Source of the DNA: Megaleporinus macrocephalus | Lineage: Eukaryota > Chordata > Actinopteri > Characiformes > Anostomidae | Assembly (NCBI GenBank): GCA_021613375.1 | Contig: CM038705.1 | Span: forward strand, 10,067,095-10,131,094 | DNA: 64,000 nucleotides | Direction: 5' to 3' | Part shown: positions 1 to 11,840 of the stretch, one piece after another | How positions within the stretch are numbered: the first letter of the stretch is position 1 | Layout of the letters: each line of letters opens with the position of its first letter | Notes under the pieces: generated by a model | What the model was told of the DNA's origin: nothing | Seen by the model: the letters and a program-made list of their open reading frames with translations, nothing else | Database searches by the model: none | Translations under genes and position numbers: made by a program

Positions 1-560
1 ATAGCGTGTGGTTCACATGTTAAATGTGTGTGTTTAGGTGTAACAAGGCTCTGTTTCAGTTCCTGGCTGGACTGCGGGGCTGCGGAGCTGAACTGAGGTG
101 CGGTAATGACAGTGTTGAAGAAAGACAGCTATGCTGTATCGTCTCTGGGGTCTGCGGGGTACAGGCAGAGCTGTATGCCCACTTTTGTAGGTGGTAGAAC
201 AAAGAGAACTTCAGTAGCACGAAGAGAAGAACATCTGAACACAGTTTCATTAATATAAGATCCACATGATTAGCTGTGCTGTTGTTCAGAACTGTTATGG
301 GTTTTTTTTCTGGGTTCCCAACAAAAAGAAAACTTGTACATGATATATATTAAAATACATCAATTATTTATATATTTTATTTCTTTATTTATTTTTATTT
401 ATAGATTCTTTTGTGTCGTTTTTATTCTTTAATGGCAATAATTAAGCATGAGTTTCAGAAACCTATTCTAATATTAAAATATTAATACTATTATACTATA
501 TATATCATTTATTTATTGAGGAAAATCCAAGACTTCATATCTGTTAGTGCTAAAAGTATG
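1..560. other. AT-rich DNA, no gene seen
   Basis: AT-rich sequence, especially 300-540, with no splice-flanked coding block and no repeat that I recognise. A 69-codon minus-strand frame at 56-265 has no recognisable motif and is not supported as a gene. Confidence 0.4.
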
Positions 561-1110
561 TGATGCTGGTGGATGTTCGTGGGTTTTCTCACATGGACTG
601 TTCGCTTCAGTTCCTTCCACAACATTTCCATTAGATTAAGATCAGAACTTTAACTTAGTCATTCCAAAACAGTAACTTTACTCTACTCTGGTCATTCTTT
701 AATAGAACGGTTTATATACTTATGGTTGTTTCGCTTACTCCACGTTCTCTTGGGATTCAGTTTACAGACAGATGTCTTGAGACTTTCCTTTAGATTTCAC
801 TCTTACAGTTCAGAAATTGTATTGTTCCATCAATGACGACAAGCCATCCTGGTCCAACCCATGATACTACCACCACCATGTTTCACAGACTGGACAAGGT
901 TCTCATGTAAGCAGTGTTTTCCTTTCTCCATACACAACGCTTCTCCTTTAAACCAAAATGTTCTATTTCAGTCCCCAAAATGGTTGTGGAAAGATGTCCC
1001 TGTGATGTTTGGGTAACTGTAGACAGGTAGCAATGTTCTCTTTGGAGAGCAGCTCTTGTTGGTGAACTCAAGAACTTTAAAAAGAGCCACAGTGAGAGAC
1101 ATGAGAGACA
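560..1110 (-). mobile_element. Tc1/mariner relic, transposase fragment
   Basis: Read on the minus strand, this carries decayed Tc1 transposase motifs. The block around 857-883 reads VKHGGGSIM, and 905-962 reads TEIEHFGLKEK followed by a VWRKEN motif, the usual Tc1 catalytic-core neighbourhood. Stops and frameshifts break it everywhere, so it is dead. The same family recurs at 4135-4410. Ends are approximate because no terminal repeats could be paired. Confidence 0.75.
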
Positions 1111-1144
1111 CCATGGACGCTTATGGCCAATGTAGAGCGACTGA

Positions 1145-1268
1145 TCAACATAATATGTCTTTGGACGAGAGGGAGGAAACTGGAGTACCCGGAGGAAACC
1201 CACAGAGCGGCCCAGACCGGGAATCCAACCCGGATCATCTTGCTGCTCTAAATGAAACAACCAGACTC
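1145..1268 (-). repeat. SINE-like repeat fragment (Mermaid-like), minus orientation
   Basis: Contains the reverse of the 'gtttcctccgggtactc' block seen in the full copy at 6041-6345, followed by the reverse of the tRNA-like head ('gaccgggaatccaaccc'). It is a truncated copy. The name Mermaid-like is from memory of fish SINEs and is tentative. Confidence 0.65.
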
Positions 1269-1434
1269 TAGATTTACCTTCCCGGTAAATTAACAGCTAA
1301 TTCAAGAGGTGCATATACTTTTCCTACTAACAAATCTGTAACGTTGGATCATTTTCCTCAATATATAATATAAATATAATATAAATAACCGTGTATAATA
1401 TGTTTTGTCTGGTTTGTTTAATTGGGTTCTCTTC

Positions 1435-1690
1435 ATCGTCGCTGTCCAATTAAAAACATGTATCTCTATTTTTGTTGATTTTGAGTTTTCTACCTCATTT
1501 GAAGACGCCAATGGCTGTTTACATTGTCTGCCAATGGCTGTTTACATTGTCTGCCAATGGCTGTTTACAATGCTCCAAAATAGCTTGGGAAAAACTCTGG
1601 TTCTATTGACTTACATTGAAAGTAAAGTATGTTTTTGGTCTCTCCTGTAAAGTTACTATTTTGCTTGTTTTTCACTGGATAACAACGATA
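1435..1690 (+). mobile_element. MITE-A copy (tcgtcgctgtccaa family)
   Basis: A roughly 220-bp non-autonomous element with inverted ends: 'tcgtcgctgtccaa' on the left and a decayed 'ggacagcgacgata' on the right. The inner blocks 'gatgaatggaccaatagaa', 'cattgacttacattgaaag' and 'ctctcctgtaaagtt' define the family, present at least fifteen times in this window. This copy has lost the 'gaatggaccaat' block and instead holds a 24-bp stretch three times in tandem (about 1508-1575). Confidence 0.8.
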
Positions 1691-1770
1691 TGTACTTTTC
1701 ATGAAAATCTGATTATGTTTTAGGTCAAATACAGAGAATTCCAAAGAGTTCCCCAACACAAGCACCACTG

Positions 1771-2292
1771 TAGGGGTGTGCCATATAGTATCGTACACAA
1801 TAATATCGCCAACATTTTTTAATATGGTGAACGATATTATACCCCGAAATATCATACCATATCACCCATCCTTAATTATCACATCAGGTACTACTTTTAC
1901 TGTTTTTAACAAAAGATAAATTCTCACTTTTCTCATTTCCCATTCTATATCTACTAGAGACAGATTTTATCTGTCCAGTATCATTCACTTTACTTCAGTC
2001 CTGGATATATGGAGATATTTGGAGTGCATTATTTAGTATCGTGACATTCTGGATCATTGACTTCTGTTACAATCTGATGAAAATTCTTGTATTTTTTAAT
2101 ATCTCAGTTTGGGGTGTGCCATATCATATTGTATGCAATAATAAAATTTAATTTTCATTTTGTTACAGTAGTGTATTCTTGATTATTTTTTTTTAATTCA
2201 ATGTTTTTTTATCATATCGCCAAGAGTATCGTTATCGCAAAAATATCATGAAATATTGTGATATTATTGTAGGGCCATATCGTCCACCCCTT
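1771..2292 (+). mobile_element. Non-autonomous hAT element (copy 1), 8-bp TSD
   Basis: Starts TAGGGGTGTGCCATA and ends with the decayed inverse (CACCCCTT). Perfect 8-bp target-site duplications CACCACTG flank it at 1763-1770 and 2293-2300, which is diagnostic of hAT. It has no coding capacity. A second copy, very similar along its whole length, lies at 54258-54785. Confidence 0.9.
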
Positions 2293-2304
2293 CACCACTG
2301 TACA

Positions 2305-2830
2305 TTAATATAAGATAAGATAAACCTTTATTAGTCCCACAGTGGAGAAATTTAGTGTTACAGCCGCAAAGGGATAGCAAGGCACTCAGTACAAAAACTA
2401 GATAAATGAACATGACAGTATATACAATTTAAGTAATAAAAGTCAAAAACAATATTATTTACATTACATTAACCCTTAAATTAAATTGTACATGAGGGGA
2501 AAACATTGCACACTGTTATATTGCAAACTCTCTTTCCAGTAAGTGTGTAGAGCTTATATGGGTGTGAGTATGTGGTCTACTGGTTGTAGAGTCTACCAGT
2601 AGCAGGAAGTAATGACTTGTGATACCACTCCTTCACACACTTGGGGTGAAGCAGCCTGTCCCTAAAGGAGCTGCCCAGTCTCAAGCATTGGGTGGGAGTC
2701 ATTAAATATAATAATAAACTGGTGGCGGTCAGCAGGCTATGCCCACCAATGCTCACTGCTGCACTTTGCTGCCTGGTGATCCAGCGAGTCACATAACATT
2801 CAAACATTTAGATGTTATATGGTGTCTTGT
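2305..2830 (-). mobile_element. Non-LTR retrotransposon 3' end (LINE ORF2 C-terminus and 3' UTR)
   Basis: On the minus strand, codons at about 2577-2700 read FRDRLLHPKC and then KSLLPATGRLYN, the pattern ending many L2/CR1/Rex-type ORF2 proteins. After this come an AT-rich 3' UTR and a tail of TTATCTTATC-type units at 2305-2325, next to the block 'gtgggactaataaaggttta'. It is 5' truncated, as is usual for LINE copies. The clade is not resolved. Confidence 0.65.
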
Positions 2831-3343
2831 TGCTTTAACTAACAGGTAGGCAGCGCTTGTTTCCCCGCTAGGTGATAAATAACACTTGTGCGAAAGCATT
2901 TCCATCTATTATTCACAAATGTGAGCAAAACGGTTGCACTTTCATTTGCGTGCACATATGGTGAAGAGAAATCCCTAGCTTTCTTCTCCAAGTGCTCTCA
3001 GCAATGGTATACAATTGTTGTGTTTCTTGGCGAGCGTCTCACAAAGTAGTCTTTATCCGAACTGTTGGCAACTCTTCATGCCAAACAGGAGAAAATACAC
3101 AATCACGGTTTAAAACAGCAGGACAATCCATATACTGGAACATCTCCACTCTCAGGAGAAGGTGGGAAGGGCTCCTCTTTATGTAGAAGGCCAGTAAAGG
3201 GGAATCACGCTGCCACACTATTTAATTTCCCATCTTCCAGTTCTCACATGGCCTCCCGTCATTTGTTTTCATGGAGACAGGTCACACTGTCCATTCGTCT
3301 GCACATGTCAATATGAAATATGGCACATGGACATGGCAATATG

Positions 3344-3345
<2 letters not shown>
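2831..3345. other. No gene recognised
   Basis: Mixed-composition DNA without convincing coding or known repeat termini. Two short overlapping plus-strand frames (2992-3316) have no recognisable domain. The last 40 bases repeat 'catgg(a)caatatgaaata' twice just before the AT tract. Confidence 0.35.

Positions 3346-3406
<61 letters not shown>
3346..3406. repeat. (AT)n microsatellite
   Basis: About 60 bp of uninterrupted TA dinucleotides, joined directly to the MITE-A fragment that follows. Confidence 0.95.
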
Positions 3407-3409
<3 letters not shown>

Positions 3410-3500
3410 ACAATCCAAAATGGTACCTCCAAAAGCTGATTTTAATGTAAGTCAATGGAACCAAAATTTATCCCAAGTTATATCATGGAATGAATAGAAA
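3405..3500 (-). mobile_element. MITE-A fragment
   Basis: Its reverse complement contains 'cttgggataaattttggttc' followed by 'cattgacttacatt', matching the right half of MITE-A. The left half is missing. Confidence 0.65.
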
Positions 3501-3533
3501 TATATTTGAAATAAACAAATATATATATATATA

Positions 3534-4055
3534 TACACTATGGCTCAAAAGTTTGGGATCACAGTGAAATGTTCTTGTTTTCAATGGAGTATCTTCTTCC
3601 TTAACACAACAATGTACTGACGGGTCTCTAAGGAAAGTTGTTTCTTTCTGGTCATTTTGAGTCGGTCAGCAAGCCATCAACTGCTGATCTTCAGATACTA
3701 AACTAACCTAGAACGTTGTTCTCACTTTTATACTCACTTATTAGTAGAATGTTTTTCAGCTGTGCTTCACAATTGAGCAAGAGTGTCCTAACAACCAATT
3801 AGTCCAATAACATCCTTAACTTGGATTGGCGGTCGTACCAGGAGATTTAGACAGAGGACTGAGAATTACTGATAATAGAACTATATGCAAAATAAGCCTC
3901 TATACAAAAATAGACTTTAATACAAACATTTTTATTCTTTAAAAATCATCTGATACACTTACATTAATTGAGAAATGGACAATAATGTTTGTGAATTGCA
4001 TGAAATGCATGAAATGAAATTCTAAAGTGATCCTAAACTTTTGAACGGTAGTGTA
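3534..4055 (+). mobile_element. Tc1-type MITE-B, copy 1
   Basis: Left end 'tacactatggctcaaaag', right end 'cttttgaacggtagtgta' as inverted termini, with TA at both edges. This is the widespread fish Tc1 terminus. The interior ('gtcggtcagcaagccatc', 'gcaagagtgtcctaacaacc') has no transposase. Two further copies lie at 18491 and 42799 and are very similar. Confidence 0.85.
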
Positions 4056-4067
4056 TATATATATATA

Positions 4068-4600
4068 TACACACACATCGCTGTTTAAAGAAAAACAAGT
4101 CTTTAAAATGACAACTTTACAGGAGAGGGCATCAACCTTTCCATGATACTACCACCACTATGTTTCACAGACTGGACAAGGTTCTCGTTTATTCTTTTAA
4201 ATCGTATGCAATGTTTTCATTTCTCCATGCAGTATGCTTCTCCTTTAAACCAAATAATTCTATTTTGGTCCTATTTTGGTTGTGGACAGATGTCCCTGTG
4301 ATGTTTAGGTAACTGTAGACAGGTAGCAATGTTCTTTCTGGAGAGCAGCTGAGTGTTCTCTTGTTGGTTGTTGGACTTAAGATCATTAAAAAGAGCCACA
4401 GTGAGAGAGACTTTTGTAGCTTGGCCTGAGTTTATTTGTGTCCTTGTGTACTATTAATATGAACGGGTCATGTGTGCCAAAAACATTCACAGTGCCAAAA
4501 ACAGTCACAGTCCAAAGAAAAATGGCAACAGGCCAAAAACTGAATTTACTTTCAATGCAAGAATCTAAATTCTTTTAAGTGATTTTGGAGCAGGTGGCTC
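4068..4600. mobile_element. MITE-A copy split by other insertions
   Basis: A left part at 4074-4130 ('catcgctgtttaaagaaaaa') and fragments at 4440-4600 ('acagtccaaagaaaaatgg', 'tttactttcaatgcaag', 'agtgattttggagca') look like minus-oriented MITE-A pieces separated by the Tc1 relic at 4135-4410. The 20-bp array starts immediately after the 'gattttggagca' block. Confidence 0.5.
4135..4410 (-). mobile_element. Tc1/mariner transposase fragment
   Basis: Same family as 560-1110. On the minus strand it reads TKIELFGLKEK then AWRNENIAY, and carries the reverse of the VKHGGG-coding block at 4141-4170. Both ends are truncated. It appears inserted in or recombined with MITE-A sequence. Confidence 0.7.
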
Positions 4601-6060
4601 GGTGGTGTAGTGGTTAGTATGGTGGTGTAGTGGTTAGTATGGTGGTGTAGTGGTTAGTACGGTGGTGTAGTGGTTAGTATGGTGGTGTAGTGGTTAGTAC
4701 GGTGGTGTATTAGTTAGTATGGTGGTGTAGTGGTTAGTACGGTGGTGTAGTGGTTAGTACGGTGGTGTAGTGGTTAGTATGGTGGTGTAGTAGTTAGTAT
4801 GGTGGTGTAGTGGTTAGTATGGTGGTGTAGTGGTTAGTATGGTGGTGTAGTGGTTTGTACGGTGGTGTAGTGGTTAGTACGGTGGTGTAGTGGTTAGTAC
4901 GGTGGGTTAGTGGTTAGTACGGTGGTGTAGTGGTTAGTATGGTGGTGTAGTAGTTAGTATGGTGGTGTAGTGGTTAGTATGGTGGTGTAGTGGTTAGTAT
5001 GGTGGTGTAGTGGTTAGTATGGTGGTGTAGTGGTTTGTACGGTGGTGTAGTGGTTAGTACGGTGGTGTAGTGGTTAGTACGGTGGTGTAGTGGTTAGTAT
5101 GGTGGTGTAGTGGTTAGTACGGTGGTGTAGTGGTTAGTACGGTGGTGTAGTGGTTAGTATGGTGGTGTAGAGGTTAGTACGGTGGTGTAGTGGTTAGTAC
5201 GGTGGTGTAGTGGTTAGTATGGTGGTGTAGTGGTCAGTATGGTGGTGTAGTGGTTAGTACGGTGGTGTAGTGGTTAGTACGGTGGTGTAGTGGTCAGTAT
5301 GGTGGTGTAGTAGTTAGTATGGTGGTGTAGTGGTTAGTATGGTGGTGTAGTGGTTAGTATGGTGGTGTAGTGGTTAGTACGGTGGTGTAGTGGTCAGTAT
5401 GGTGGTGTAGTGGTTAGTACGGTGGTGTAGTGGTTAGTACGGTGGTGTAGTGGTTAGTACGGTGGTGTAGTGGTTAGTATGGTGGTGTAGTGGTTAGTAC
5501 GGTGGTGTAGTGGTTAGTACGGTGGTGTAGTGGTTAGTATGGTGGTGTAGTGGTTAGTACGGAGGTGTAGTGGTTAGTATGGTGGTGTAGTGGTTAGTAT
5601 GGTGGTGTAGTGGTTAGTATGGTGGTGTAGTGGTTAGTATGGTGGTGTAGTGGTTAGTACGGAGGTGTAGTGGTTAGTATGGTGGTGTAGTGGTTAGTAT
5701 GGTGGTGTAGTGGTTAGTACGGTGGTGTAGTGGTTAGTACGGTGGTGTAGTGGTTAGTATGGTGGTGTAGTGGTTAGTATGGTGGTGTAGTGGTCAGTAC
5801 GGTGGTGTAGTGGTTAGTATGGTGATGTAGTGGTTAGTATGGTGGTGTAGTGGTCAGTACGGTGGTGTAGTGGTTAGTATGGTGGTGTAGTGGTTAGTAT
5901 GGTGGTGTAGTGGTTAGTATGGTGATGTAGTGGTTAGTATGGTGATGTAGTAGTTAGTATGGTGGTGTAGTGGTTAGTATGGTGGTGTAGTGGTTAGTAT
6001 GGTGGTGTAGTGGTTAGTACGGTGGTGTAGTGGTTAGTACGGTGGTGTAGTGGTTAGCAC
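4601..6060 (+). repeat. 73-unit, 20-bp minisatellite grown from a SINE head
   Basis: Exactly 73 consecutive 20-bp units of the form ggtggtgtagtggttagtay, in perfect register with no insertion or deletion over 1,460 bp. Substitution variants (tagttag, tggtttgt, ggtgatgt, ggaggtgt, tggtcagt) mark sub-blocks. For instance, the pair tagttag/tggtttg occurs at 4791/4851 and again at 4951/5031, so blocks have been re-duplicated. The last unit ends in 'tggttagcac' and runs without a break into the SINE. Each unit contains TGGTGTAGTGG, which fits the pol III box A pattern of tRNA-type SINE heads. Confidence 0.97.
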
Positions 6061-6345
6061 TGTCTCCTCACAGTAAGACGCTCCTGGTCGGGGTTGTTCT
6101 GTGTGGAGTGTGTATGTTCTTCCGGTGATTGAGTGGGTTTCCTCCGGGTACTCTGGTTTCCTCCCACAGTCCAAACACATGCATGTTAGGTTGATTGGTC
6201 ACTTTAAATTGCGAGTGTGTGTTGGCCATGCAATGGCGAACTGTCCATGGTGCCCAATAACGCTGGGATTGGCTCCAGACCCCCCATGACCCCGACTAGC
6301 GGGATTAAGCATCAGATAATGGATAGAATGATGGATTTTGGAGGA
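6041..6345 (+). repeat. SINE-like element (Mermaid-like), full body
   Basis: A tRNA-like head 'ggtggtgtagtggttagcac' with a box-A-like core, then 'gggtttcctccgggtactc', 'ggtttcctcccacagtccaa' and the tail 'cgactagcgggattaagc' ending in 'ggatagaatgatgg'. This body recurs reversed at 62100-62340 and as tails at 61227 and 62338. Its 5' head is the source of the 20-bp array. Confidence 0.8.
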
Positions 6346-6354
6346 TTTTTATTC

Positions 6355-6582
6355 TATATGTCATCGCTGTCCAAGGAAAAACAAGTATCTTTAAAATGAC
6401 AACTTTATGTTTACTTTACTGTTAAAGCCAATAGAAACAAAAAAATCCCAAGTGATTTTGGAGCATTTTTATTGGTCCGTTCACCACAAAGTAGTCACAT
6501 AATGTAAACAGTAGCTGTGTTTAAATAATGTAGAAAAATGAAAATCGACAGAACCTGAGATTTTTCTTTGGTTGGACAGCAA

Positions 6583-6592
<10 letters not shown>
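6355..6592 (-). mobile_element. MITE-A copy, nearly full
   Basis: Begins 'catcgctgtccaaggaaaaa' and ends 'ttggacagcaaggatata'. The inner order (reverse of 'ctctcctgtaaagtt', then 'tattggtcc') shows the opposite orientation to the copy at 1435. Its right end runs straight into a GT/AT microsatellite. Confidence 0.75.
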
Positions 6593-7080
<488 letters not shown>

Positions 7081-7086
7081 TCCCTC

Positions 7087-7134
<48 letters not shown>

Positions 7135-7141
7135 TCTCTCC
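7081..7141. repeat. (CT)n microsatellite
   Basis: About 60 bp of CT dinucleotides with a few CCCT breaks, about 30 bp beyond the kcnn exon B donor. In the gene's sense it is a GA run. Confidence 0.95.
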
Positions 7142-7170
7142 GCACACTGCTCTTCCTTTTTTATCTCTCA

Positions 7171-7293
<123 letters not shown>

Positions 7294-7557
7294 CTAGTGA
7301 GAAAAGCACACGAGTAAACATCCGTCAGAAGCCCCCCTGTCACATCCCACTTCTCTGTCTGTTCTCACCTGCTTCTAAAACATTCTCAGCAGCCGCTCGG
7401 CCGTATGTCCTTTACAGTGCAACCCAGGATAAGAGCTTTAAGTTAGTCACCGGTCACACCAGTAGCCTCTCGGGATGGAACTACACATCTGGAGACTTCT
7501 GGTGCTGGACTGGGGTGAAGGTCTTATTCCAGCTTATGAAAACTAATGTTAATTTGT
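7294..7557. other. Unique intronic DNA next to exon B
   Basis: Ordinary mixed-composition intron with no repeat recognised, ending at the hAT target site at 7558. Confidence 0.5.
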
Positions 7558-7565
7558 ATTGCATG

Positions 7566-8726
7566 TAGGGCTGGGCGATATGGAAAAAAATCTATATCAC
7601 GATATTTTTTTTCATATCAGTCGATATCGATATATATCACGATATGAATCAAATCACTATTGTCTTTTTACTTAAGTGAGAAGTGAAGATATCAAAATGT
7701 ACACATTTGGTTATATGTAAATGTACAAATAATTGTTTTTTAGAGAACACAACTGTTTCAAATAAATTAAACACACACACACATACATACACACACACAC
7801 ACATATATACATAGGGCAGTATTAGTATGAACAGACACTGTGTTAAGCAGACACTGTGTTAAGCAGACTGTTGCTGACCCTTTAAGTTCGGGCTGAGGAA
7901 AGGACTCATAGCGGTGAGTCGACTCTCTGTCGGCTCTAATAGAGAGTTGGTTTAGTGATTCTGTTTTCAGTAGAATATAAAGTTTCCTACTCGAGATTTT
8001 TGATTATAAAGTCAACATTGTTTCAGCGTTCACACTTAAACTCCTACAACATACATATATTTATCTTCATCGATTACGAAATTACGTCCATTACCATAAC
8101 GTGCATTGATGCGTCGCTAAGGTGGCCACGCCCACTAAAGCATGGATTTATCCGGAGCCATTCATCTAAAGTTGTGGGAGTGTTTCACACAGAAACACAA
8201 CAGTGTGGTGCTCTGTCAGCTCTGCTCAGTGGAGATGATCACAACAGTACAACTGCTATACACGAGACCTTGAAGCTCAAACATCCCGTAGAGCTTCATC
8301 AACACAGCAGCAGGACAGCACCTGTTTACCTGTTTATCTAATCTTATAGATTATTTTAAGATTATTAACACGTGTATCATGTTTCTTTCAGTAGTAGTTT
8401 ATGTTTTCTGATGTCATTTTCTCTTATTTTATTCTCTCTGCTCGACTGTGAACGTCTGCAGTAACTTATTACTAGCAGGTGGGTTAAGCTGCCGCTACGC
8501 CTACACTCTGTGCTGTGAGCTTCAACATGAAATAGCAGGAACTCTAGTTTAGCCACCTGATTGGTTTGAAGCGGCACTATTCTCATTCTCATTGGCTGTT
8601 CGTGTTGTCACTCAAAACACGGACGCAACTTAATTCTATCGACTTTTTATTGATTACGTCTTCTAGTTCTATCGAGGAAACGTTATTTCACGATATTTAT
8701 TGTTATCGTTTTATCGCCCAGCCCTA
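7566..8726 (+). mobile_element. hAT element with broken BED zinc-finger remnant
   Basis: A 15-bp perfect terminal inverted repeat TAGGGCTGGGCGATA opens it, with the inverse at 8712-8726. Flanking 8-bp duplications ATTGCATG (7558-7565) and ATCGCATG (8727-8734) differ at one base. Inside, near 8170-8290, plus-strand codons read KLWECFTQKHN, then a CQLC pair, then after a stop and a frame change a LKLKHP tail. This is the C-x2-C/H layout of the BED zinc finger that begins hAT transposases. The rest of the transposase is lost, so the element is non-autonomous. Confidence 0.88.
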
Positions 8727-8956
8727 ATCGCATGGATGCCAATATGTTTACTGCCCATGCAACCAAACATCAAATTTCCTGGGAGACTTCTAAGGCCTGT
8801 ATTATATTCAGCCATGGGCTAACGACAGGCCTGCTGAGCACTGGACAGTGTAAACAAGCGCTTCATCTGCCACTAATGAGAAGAACTGGATTGGTTTAGA
8901 AATTTAATAGACTCCGTATAGGAAGTTAATAAAATATACAATATATTCACTCTATT
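8727..8956. other. Unique intronic DNA
   Basis: No coding or repeat signal recognised. Confidence 0.4.
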
Positions 8957-9260
8957 CTAGGGATGGGAAGATCCACAGATGCCAGTATCAGTGTACCGAT
9001 TAGTGTTGCACCGATACCGATACTGCACCGATACTAAAATTTGTAACGCCATCATTTTGAGGGGTGGCACGACCAGCAAAGACTTCAATACCTAAAATTA
9101 AATTAAGCACTTTAAGTGTAAGCACGTCAAAGAACACAGGATTTATAGCCATATATCGAGCATTTAAGTCAGAGTTGGTATCAGTACTCGGTATCGGCAG
9201 ATACTTGAAAAGCTGGTATCGGTATCAGTAAGGAAAAAGTGGTATCGGTGTATCCCTAGT
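8957..9260 (+). mobile_element. hAT-like MITE with 'accgatacc' ends
   Basis: Inner left end 'agtgttgcaccgatacc' and right end 'ggtatcggtgtatccctag' are imperfect inverted repeats of a common fish hAT-type terminus. A second start-like motif 'ctagggatgggaag' at 8957 suggests two fused or nested copies. No target duplication could be fixed. Confidence 0.55.
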
Positions 9261-9667
9261 ACCGATATCACAATCTCTCACACCCACCGCTGCCTCTCCT
9301 TCAGCTTCAGATTCAGCTCTGCTTAGGACTGCTAGCTCGGAAAACAGAGCTCTGCAACTTTTCTTTTTCAGAGCTGCTTGTTGTGAAAGGGGCTGATTGT
9401 AAAGGTCACAGCAGAAACAGCAGAACTGATATGCTTACTCAGAGCAGTAGCAGAGAAACTGGCCTAACTTCATTTATGATCTGAGATCTGTTTAAGAAGA
9501 AACAGAGTACAAATAAACCTCGAAACCAGAAAAACATCTCCCGCAACTGGACTACCAAAAACTTCTAACTGTGCTTCTAATCTGCTGGTCCATCCAAATC
9601 AATAGATCAGACGCTGTTACATTACAGTCATTAGTGTTTTGAATTTGACCTCCATATTTAACCCACC
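9261..9667. other. Unique intronic DNA
   Basis: No gene or repeat recognised. Confidence 0.4.
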
Positions 9668-11840
9668 CGTACACACTAGGGGGCAGTAAAACACCCACAT
9701 ATACACATATTAGTGAACAGACACACTAGTAAAGAAACACACTAGTGAACATACACACTAGGGGGCAGTAAAACACCCACATATACACATATTAGTGAAC
9801 AGACACACTAGTAAAGAAACACACTAGTGAACATACACACTAGGGGGCAGTAAAACACCCACATGTACACATATTAGTGAACAGACACACTAGTAAAGAA
9901 ACACACTAGTGAACATACACACTAGGGGGCAGTAAAACACCCACATGTACACATATTGGTGAACAGACACACTAGTGAAGAAACACACTAGTGAACATAC
10001 ACACTAGGGGGCAGTAAAACACCCACATATACACATATTAGTGAACAGACACACTAGTGAAGAAACACACTAGTGAACATACACACCAGGGGGCAGTAAA
10101 ACACCCACATGTACACATATTCGTGAACAGACACACTAGTGAAGAAACACACTAGTGAACATACACACTAGGGGGCAGTAAAACACCCACATGTACACAT
10201 TATAGTGAACAGACACACTAGTGAAGAAACACACTAGTGAACATACACACTAGTGAAGAAACACACTAGTGAACATACACACTAGGGGGCAGTAAAACAC
10301 CCACATATACACATATTAGTGAACAGACACACTAGTGAAGAAACACACTAGTGAACATACACACTAGTGAAGAAACACACTAGTGAACATACACACTAGG
10401 GGGCAGTAAAACACCCACATATACACATATTAGTGAACAGACACACTAGTGAAGAAACACACTAGTGAACATACACACTAGTGAAGAAACGCACTAGTGA
10501 ACATACACACTAGGGGGCAGTAAAACACCCACATATACACATACTAGTGAACAGACACACTAGTGAAGAAACACACTAGTGAACATACACACTAGGGGGC
10601 AGTAAAACACCCACATATACACATACTAGTGAACAGACACACTAGTGAAGAAACACACTAGTGAACATACACACTAAGGGGCAGTAAAACACCCACATAT
10701 ACACATATTAGTGAACAGACACACTAGTGAAGAAACACACTAGTGAACATACACACTAAGGGACAGTAAAACACCCACATATACACATATTAGTGAACAG
10801 ACACACTAGTGAACATACACACTAGTGAAGAAACACACTAGTGAACATACACACTAGGGGCAGTAAAACACCCACATATACACATATTAGTGAACAGAAA
10901 CACTAGTGAAGAAACACACTAGTGAACATACACACTAGGGGGCAGTAAAACACCCACATATACACATATTAGTGAACAGACACACTAGTGAAGAAACACA
11001 CTAGTGAACATACACACTAGGGGGCAGTAAAACACCCACATATACACATATTAGTGAACAGACACACTAGTGAAGAAACACACTAGTGAACATACAAACT
11101 AGAGGGCAGTAAAACTCCCACATGTACACATATTAGTGAACAGACACACTAGTGAAGAGACACACTAGTGAACATACACACTAGGGGGCAGTAAAACACC
11201 CACATATACACATATTAGTGAACAGACACACTAGTGAAGAAACACACTAGTGAACATACACACTAGGGGGCAGTAAAACACCCACATATACACATATTAG
11301 TGAACAGACACACTAGTGAAGAAACACACTAGTGAACATACACACTGGGGGCAGTAAAACACCCACATATACACATATTAGTGAACAGACACACTAGTGA
11401 AGAAACACACTAGTGAACATACACACTAGGGGGCAGTAAAACACCCACATATATACATAATAGTGAACAGACACTAGTGAAGAGACACACTAGTAAACAG
11501 GCAGACTAGGGGGCAGTAAAACACCCACATTCACACACACATTAGTGAACAGACACACTAGGGGGCAGTGAAACACCCACATATATACACACTAGTGAAC
11601 ATACACACTAGGGGGCAGTGCAACACCCACATTCACACACACATTAGTGAACAGACACACTAGGGGGCAGTGAAACATCCACATACACACACATTAGTGA
11701 ACAGACACACTAGGGGCAGTGAAACACCCACATATACACACTGGTCAACAGATATACTAGTGAACAGGCACACTAGGGGGCAGTAAAACACCCACATACA
11801 CACTAGGGGGCAGTGAAACACCCAGATACACACACTAGTG
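9668..11840 (-). repeat. 82-bp minisatellite grown from a SINE 3' segment
   Basis: About 26 units. Successive 'gggggcagtaaaac' blocks start at 9679, 9761, 9843, 9925 and 10007, a strict 82-bp spacing. Each unit also has 'acccacatatacacat' and 'cacactagtgaagaaacac'. Some units carry an extra inner duplication of the 'actagtgaagaaacac' part (10250, 10360, 10480). After about 11440 units are shorter and more diverged. The reverse complement, 'ccccctagtgtgt...', is the 3' segment of the tRNA-type SINE present at 16421 and 41860, whose reversed body follows at 11841. Confidence 0.95.

Noticed and set aside
4601..6060. tRNA gene cluster
   Set aside because: Only a box-A-like 20-mer is repeated; there is no cloverleaf, anticodon arm or box B in the units.
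9668..11840. CRISPR-like regular array
   Set aside because: The whole 82-bp unit is conserved with no variable spacers, and the host is a vertebrate; it is a minisatellite. The same applies to the 31-, 36- and 41-bp arrays.
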